A model generated the notes under the pieces. That model saw only the letters and a list, made by a program, of their open reading frames with translations, had not been told where the DNA came from and searched no databases. From positions 1 to 42,771 of the forward strand of contig MGMG01000031.1 of assembly GCA_001796355.1 (NCBI GenBank): a stretch of DNA of 42,771 bases. The letters are read 5' to 3'. A program made the position numbers and the translations under genes. Of the stretch, positions 39,520-42,771 are shown piece by piece; the first letter of the stretch is position 1, and each line of letters opens with the position of its first letter. This stretch comes from Chloroflexi bacterium GWB2_54_36. GTDB taxonomy: Bacteria > Chloroflexota > Anaerolineae > Anaerolineales > Anaerolineaceae.

Positions 39520-40802
39520 TGGGAGTTCTCTTCGGCTGCATAAGCCTGGTCGAGCAAAACGATCGGGTGAACCACTTTCACATCCATCTGGCGACGCTTG
39601 ATGCCGGTGGTCAACTGCATCTGGCAGCCCGGGCAGCCAGATGCGACCATCTCTGCGCCGGTGCTTTTCAAGTTATCCATTTTGCGCTCCAGCACTGCCA
39701 GCGAGGTCTCGTAGTGGGTGATCAACTGGCTGCCGGCCGAACCGCAACACCAGTCCGATTCGGGCAATTCGACGAAGTCAACGCCGTCAATGAACTGCAT
39801 CAAAGCGCGCGGCTGCTGCCACACCTTCTGGGCGCGGCGCAGGTGGCAGGGGTCATGGTAAGTGACACGCGCTTCGATCCGGCCGGCAGGTTTTTCTAGC
39901 GGAATGGACATCAAAAACTCGCTGATGTCGCGGACTTTGGCGCTGAAAGCGGCTGCCCGCTCGACCCATTCCGGTTCGTCCGCCAGCATCTGCCCGTATT
40001 CCTTGAGTTTCGAGCCGCAGGTGGCGCAATCCGTAACGATCACATCGGTCTCAGTCTTTTCGAACAATGCGATGTTGAAACGCGCGTGGGCTTTGGCCAG
40101 GTCCATGCGACCGTAGCCAGCCGCCGGCATGCCGCAGCACACCGTATCCCTGGGGGTGATTACCGTGCAGCCGTTTCGGGCTAAAACCCGCACCGTGGCA
40201 GCCGATTCATCAGCGAACAACAGGCTCTGAGCGCAGCCCAGGAAAAACCCAACCCGGTAACGGCTTTTGCTGTGGGCTTTGGTAACTTCCGGCAGCACCC
40301 GGCGCAGCGGGCGCCGTGGGAGATGGGGCAGCATGCCTTCCAGGTCGCGCAGCCTGGCCGGCAGTAATCGCCGAAGGTGGAGTGTATACACCAAGCGGCG
40401 CAGGCCGCTGCTCTGATATATTCGCAGCGGCAGGGTAGCGGTTTTCATCCGGCCGGGTTTGGCGATCAATTCACCAAACAGGGTGTCCTTCCAGCCTGAC
40501 GGACGGATTTGTTCCTGTACATGGCGCATTTCGAGCGCCAGGTCAGCCGGGCGAATGCCAACGGGGCAAATATCATTGCAAGCCAGACAGTCCAGGCAGG
40601 CATACATTTGCTCGGCCAGGTTGGGGGTCAATTCCAGTTCGCCTTCCAGGTTTTTGCGCGCCAAAGCAACCCGCCCGCGCGGGGAGGAAGTCTCGGTTTT
40701 GTACACACGGTATGTCGGGCAAACCGCCAGGCACAAGCCGCAGCGAATGCAGTTGAGGTATTCGTTTTCTTGCGGTTGGGTCAGGTTGCAGGGTAGAGAC
40801 AA
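39516..40802 (-). CDS. glcF: Iron-sulfur oxidase subunit, GlcF type
   Basis: The 428-residue protein has two 4Fe-4S ferredoxin motifs at its N-terminus (CIRCGLCLAVCPTYR and CLDCLACNDICPVGI). Two CCG (cysteine-rich) domains follow, FFLGCAQSLLF...CCGMPAAGYGRMDL...CATCGSKL and YHDPCHLRRAQ...WCCGSAGSQL...GCPGCQMQL. GlcF/LldE-type subunits carry electrons from the flavin subunit towards quinone or another carrier. It is translationally coupled to glcD and follows iolI by 27 bases. The Ser-Pro-Arg-Gly motif SSPRGRVALARKN is typical of GlcF. Confidence 0.93.
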   Translation of the reverse strand: MSLPCNLTQPQENEYLNCIRCGLCLAVCPTYRVYKTETSSPRGRVALARKNLEGELELTPNLAEQMYACLDCLACNDICPVGIRPADLALEMRHVQEQIRPSGWKDTLFGELIAKPGRMKTATLPLRIYQSSGLRRLVYTLHLRRLLPARLRDLEGMLPHLPRRPLRRVLPEVTKAHSKSRYRVGFFLGCAQSLLFADESAATVRVLARNGCTVITPRDTVCCGMPAAGYGRMDLAKAHARFNIALFEKTETDVIVTDCATCGSKLKEYGQMLADEPEWVERAAAFSAKVRDISEFLMSIPLEKPAGRIEARVTYHDPCHLRRAQKVWQQPRALMQFIDGVDFVELPESDWCCGSAGSQLITHYETSLAVLERKMDNLKSTGAEMVASGCPGCQMQLTTGIKRRQMDVKVVHPIVLLDQAYAAEENSQ

Positions 40803-40829
40803 GGTATATTCCCGTAAACGGATATGTTG

Positions 40830-41663
40830 TTACTCAATGGAAAAGTGGGGCTTCAGGATTTGCAGCGCTGCATTTCTGGCTTTTCGCGCGACTTCGAAGG
40901 GGTCTTGCTGCCAGTATTCAGGCCGGAACAACTCAATCGAACAGGGTCCGTCGTAGCCGATCGCCTTGAGCCTGCCACAAATGGCGTGCAGCGGCACCAC
41001 GCCTTCACCGGGAAAGATGCGAATGCTGTCGGAGAAAGCTTCTTTGGGCGCGTCATCCAGGTCATCCAGGTGGAAGGCAAAGATTCGCGCAGAGTCGATG
41101 GCGTCCAGTTCGTCCAACAGCCCGCCGCCTCCGTAGAAGTGGGCAGCGTCGAAGGACATGCCGATGTTCTCCCGGCCGGTCTTTTGGATGATTTCATACG
41201 CGCCGCGCGGGGTGCGCACCGAAGTCCAGCCAAAACCCAGGAACTCGAAAGCCAGCTTTACGCCGTAAGGCCCGGCAATACTGCCAAGGTCGCGCAGGAC
41301 ACTTACATATTCCGTTACAACTTCATCCCAACTCACCTCGCGGTCAGGCAGGGGACCGGCCACCACGACGATGGTCGGGCAGTGGATGGCCTGAGCGATG
41401 GCGCTTAGCTCCTGGCAGCGGGCTTGAATTTTAGGGTATTCCTGGCCGCGAAAACCGATAAATACGATCGCATCCAGCGCCAGCGGTGTTATGTTGTAGC
41501 GGGCGAACAAAGCCTTCAGTTTTGCGAGAGAGTGATCCTGCAGGTAACGATCGACTTTTTCAGCCCAGACCTCCAGCCCGCTGAAACCAGCCTGCACGCT
41601 GATTTCGACATCGGTAACCAGATCGGAGGTCATGGTGGTTGCGCCGTGGAAACCCAGTTTCAT
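40830..41663 (-). CDS. iolI: Inosose isomerase/sugar phosphate isomerase-epimerase, IolI type
   Basis: The 277-residue TIM-barrel protein matches the Bacillus IolI pattern as I recall it: [10 protein letters not shown] at the start, [69 protein letters not shown] and [11 protein letters not shown]. IolI interconverts scyllo-inosose and 1-keto-D-chiro-inositol, which would admit D-chiro-inositol into the pathway. Metal-binding Glu, Asp, His and Glu are in place. It lies 43 bases downstream of iolG and 27 before glcF. It shares the fold with iolO but is only distantly similar, so they are not recent duplicates. Confidence 0.87.
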   Translation of the reverse strand: MKLGFHGATTMTSDLVTDVEISVQAGFSGLEVWAEKVDRYLQDHSLAKLKALFARYNITPLALDAIVFIGFRGQEYPKIQARCQELSAIAQAIHCPTIVVVAGPLPDREVSWDEVVTEYVSVLRDLGSIAGPYGVKLAFEFLGFGWTSVRTPRGAYEIIQKTGRENIGMSFDAAHFYGGGGLLDELDAIDSARIFAFHLDDLDDAPKEAFSDSIRIFPGEGVVPLHAICGRLKAIGYDGPCSIELFRPEYWQQDPFEVARKARNAALQILKPHFSIE

Positions 41664-41706
41664 AAATCAGAACCTTTTGCCTTGAGAGTTGGGAATTGTA
41701 GAGAAG

Positions 41707-42726
41707 TTAAGCCTGGTCAAATTCACTGATTTTGACCGGTCGTTTCTCGCGGAACGATTTCCAGGCGGCCTGACCCAGTACTACCGCCATTCGTCCGTCA
41801 CGCCCGGTGACGGGGGTCGGCTTATCTTCCTGCACGCATTCCACAAACTGACGGACTTCCTCAACATAGCAGGGGGCATAACGCTGCATGAAGAAATGGG
41901 GCAGGGCTGCGCTGTGGAAGCCGCGGCGGTCGCCTTTATAGATGGTGGTTTCGACCTCGTTGGCTGCCATAGCCACACCGTCTGAGCACAGGACCTCCAG
42001 GCGCTGGTCGTAGCCATAAACCGCCTGGCGGCTGTTATCAATCGTGCCGATTGCGCCGTTGGTGAACTTGAGCGAAACGATGGTTGTGTCCAGATCGCCG
42101 AATTCATTCATCTCCGGGGCAATCAGGACATTTCCCATGGCGTAAATTTCATCGACCTCGCCGACCTGATAACGGATCATGTCAAAGTCATGGATGGTCA
42201 TGTCGAGGAACATGCCGCCGGACACACGGAGGAATTCCATCGAAGGCGGTTCAGGGTCGCGGCTGGTAATGTGTATGGAGCACGGCTTGCCGATTTCGCC
42301 GGATGTGACAATCTGATGGACGCGCTGAAAACTTTTGTCAAAGCGGCGATTGAAACCGACCTGTAGCTTGACCTTTGCTTTTTCCACGGCCGCCAACGCT
42401 TCGTCGATGTCCTTCAAGTTCAACGCCAGCGGCTTTTCGGAGAAGATGTGCTTACCGGCCGCCGCTGCATCCTTGATGATCATGGCGTGGGTGTCGGTGC
42501 TGGTTGCGATTAGCACTGCCTCGATGGACGGATCCGCCAGCAGCTCATGGTAATCCTGTACCACGCGTTGAATACCCAGGTTGTCCGCTACTGCCTGAGC
42601 AACTTCCAGGCGAATGTCGCAAATGGCGGATAAATTTGCTTCGGGGATCTGGCGCACCAGGTTGGCGACGTGCACACTGCCCATGCGTCCCGTTCCAATT
42701 ACAGCGATGTTTACTTTGCGTGTCAC
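41707..42726 (-). CDS. iolG: Inositol 2-dehydrogenase, Gfo/Idh/MocA family
   Basis: The 339-residue protein has an N-terminal Rossmann fold (VIGTGRMGSVH), the catalytic Lys in HIFSEKPLALN, and the family signature GGMFLDMTIHDFDMIRY with the active-site Asp and His. IolG oxidises myo-inositol at C2 to scyllo-inosose with NAD. The neighbours support this over other Gfo/Idh activities. It starts at a GTG (42726) with GGAGG eight bases upstream. A GC-rich palindromic stretch (42730-42765) lies upstream at the window edge. It is the first visible gene of the leftward operon, whose promoter may be outside the window. Confidence 0.9.
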   Translation of the reverse strand: MTRKVNIAVIGTGRMGSVHVANLVRQIPEANLSAICDIRLEVAQAVADNLGIQRVVQDYHELLADPSIEAVLIATSTDTHAMIIKDAAAAGKHIFSEKPLALNLKDIDEALAAVEKAKVKLQVGFNRRFDKSFQRVHQIVTSGEIGKPCSIHITSRDPEPPSMEFLRVSGGMFLDMTIHDFDMIRYQVGEVDEIYAMGNVLIAPEMNEFGDLDTTIVSLKFTNGAIGTIDNSRQAVYGYDQRLEVLCSDGVAMAANEVETTIYKGDRRGFHSAALPHFFMQRYAPCYVEEVRQFVECVQEDKPTPVTGRDGRMAVVLGQAAWKSFREKRPVKISEFDQA

Positions 42727-42771
42727 GAATAATTCCTCCTCCCTCTCCCGCGGGGGCGAGGGGATAAATCC

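Noticed and set aside
40830-41663. iolI as a recent duplicate of iolO
   Set aside because: Both are TIM barrels of one superfamily, but their motifs follow different families (IolI and IolO patterns), so they are distinct enzymes.

Overview
The window looks like a chromosomal segment of a Chloroflexota bacterium, most likely class Anaerolineae. This rests on several lipoproteins with long Thr/Pro/Ala-rich linkers after the lipobox, moderate GC, clean Shine-Dalgarno sites, and ABC sugar importers without a local ATPase gene. Taxonomy is inferred from gene content only. I saw no rRNA, tRNA, CRISPR array, prophage or transposase gene.

Left third (1-19.4 kb): redox, thiol and metal handling outside the membrane. 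A leftward cytochrome c maturation operon (CcmF, CcmH, a CcmI-like zinc-ribbon protein, a TlpA/ResA thioredoxin and a truncated secreted protein) fills 1-4.6 kb. Next come an unknown anchored Cys/His/Met protein, a DUF1573-like protein that is only complete if an in-frame TGA is read as selenocysteine, and a second TlpA protein. A LysM/M23 peptidase, an HMA protein, and a rightward set (Cys-Cys/His-His membrane protein, lipoprotein, CcdA/DsbD-like protein, histidine kinase, methyltransferase, NarL-type regulator) follow. Then come DUF2085, tandem-HMA, Lgt, YHS, DUF2933-like and Tat-exported L,D-transpeptidase genes, and two small Cys-rich proteins.

Middle (19.7-28.6 kb): a P-loop protein and a PhnP-like metallo-beta-lactamase-fold hydrolase are divergent from a GntR/UTRA regulator. 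The regulator is followed by a UgpB/MalE-type binding protein and two permeases. The intergenic region holds face-to-face promoters and a perfect 12-bp palindrome. A large membrane protein and a DUF368 lipid-carrier transporter follow.

Right third (29.2-42.8 kb): a second sugar ABC cassette runs rightward. Its second permease carries a c-type cytochrome-like domain, with a CASCH heme motif and a downstream Met, inserted in the first extracytoplasmic loop. Two MITE-like inverted repeats and a 43-bp remnant of a second permease gene separate it from a converging eight-gene operon. That operon encodes a Thermotoga-type inositol pathway (IolG, IolM, IolN, IolO) plus IolI, a GlcD/GlcF oxidase pair and another FAD-linked oxidase. 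Together these suggest import and stepwise oxidation of inositol or a relative. The most notable findings are the candidate selenoprotein near 6.0 kb and the cytochrome-permease fusion near 31.8 kb.
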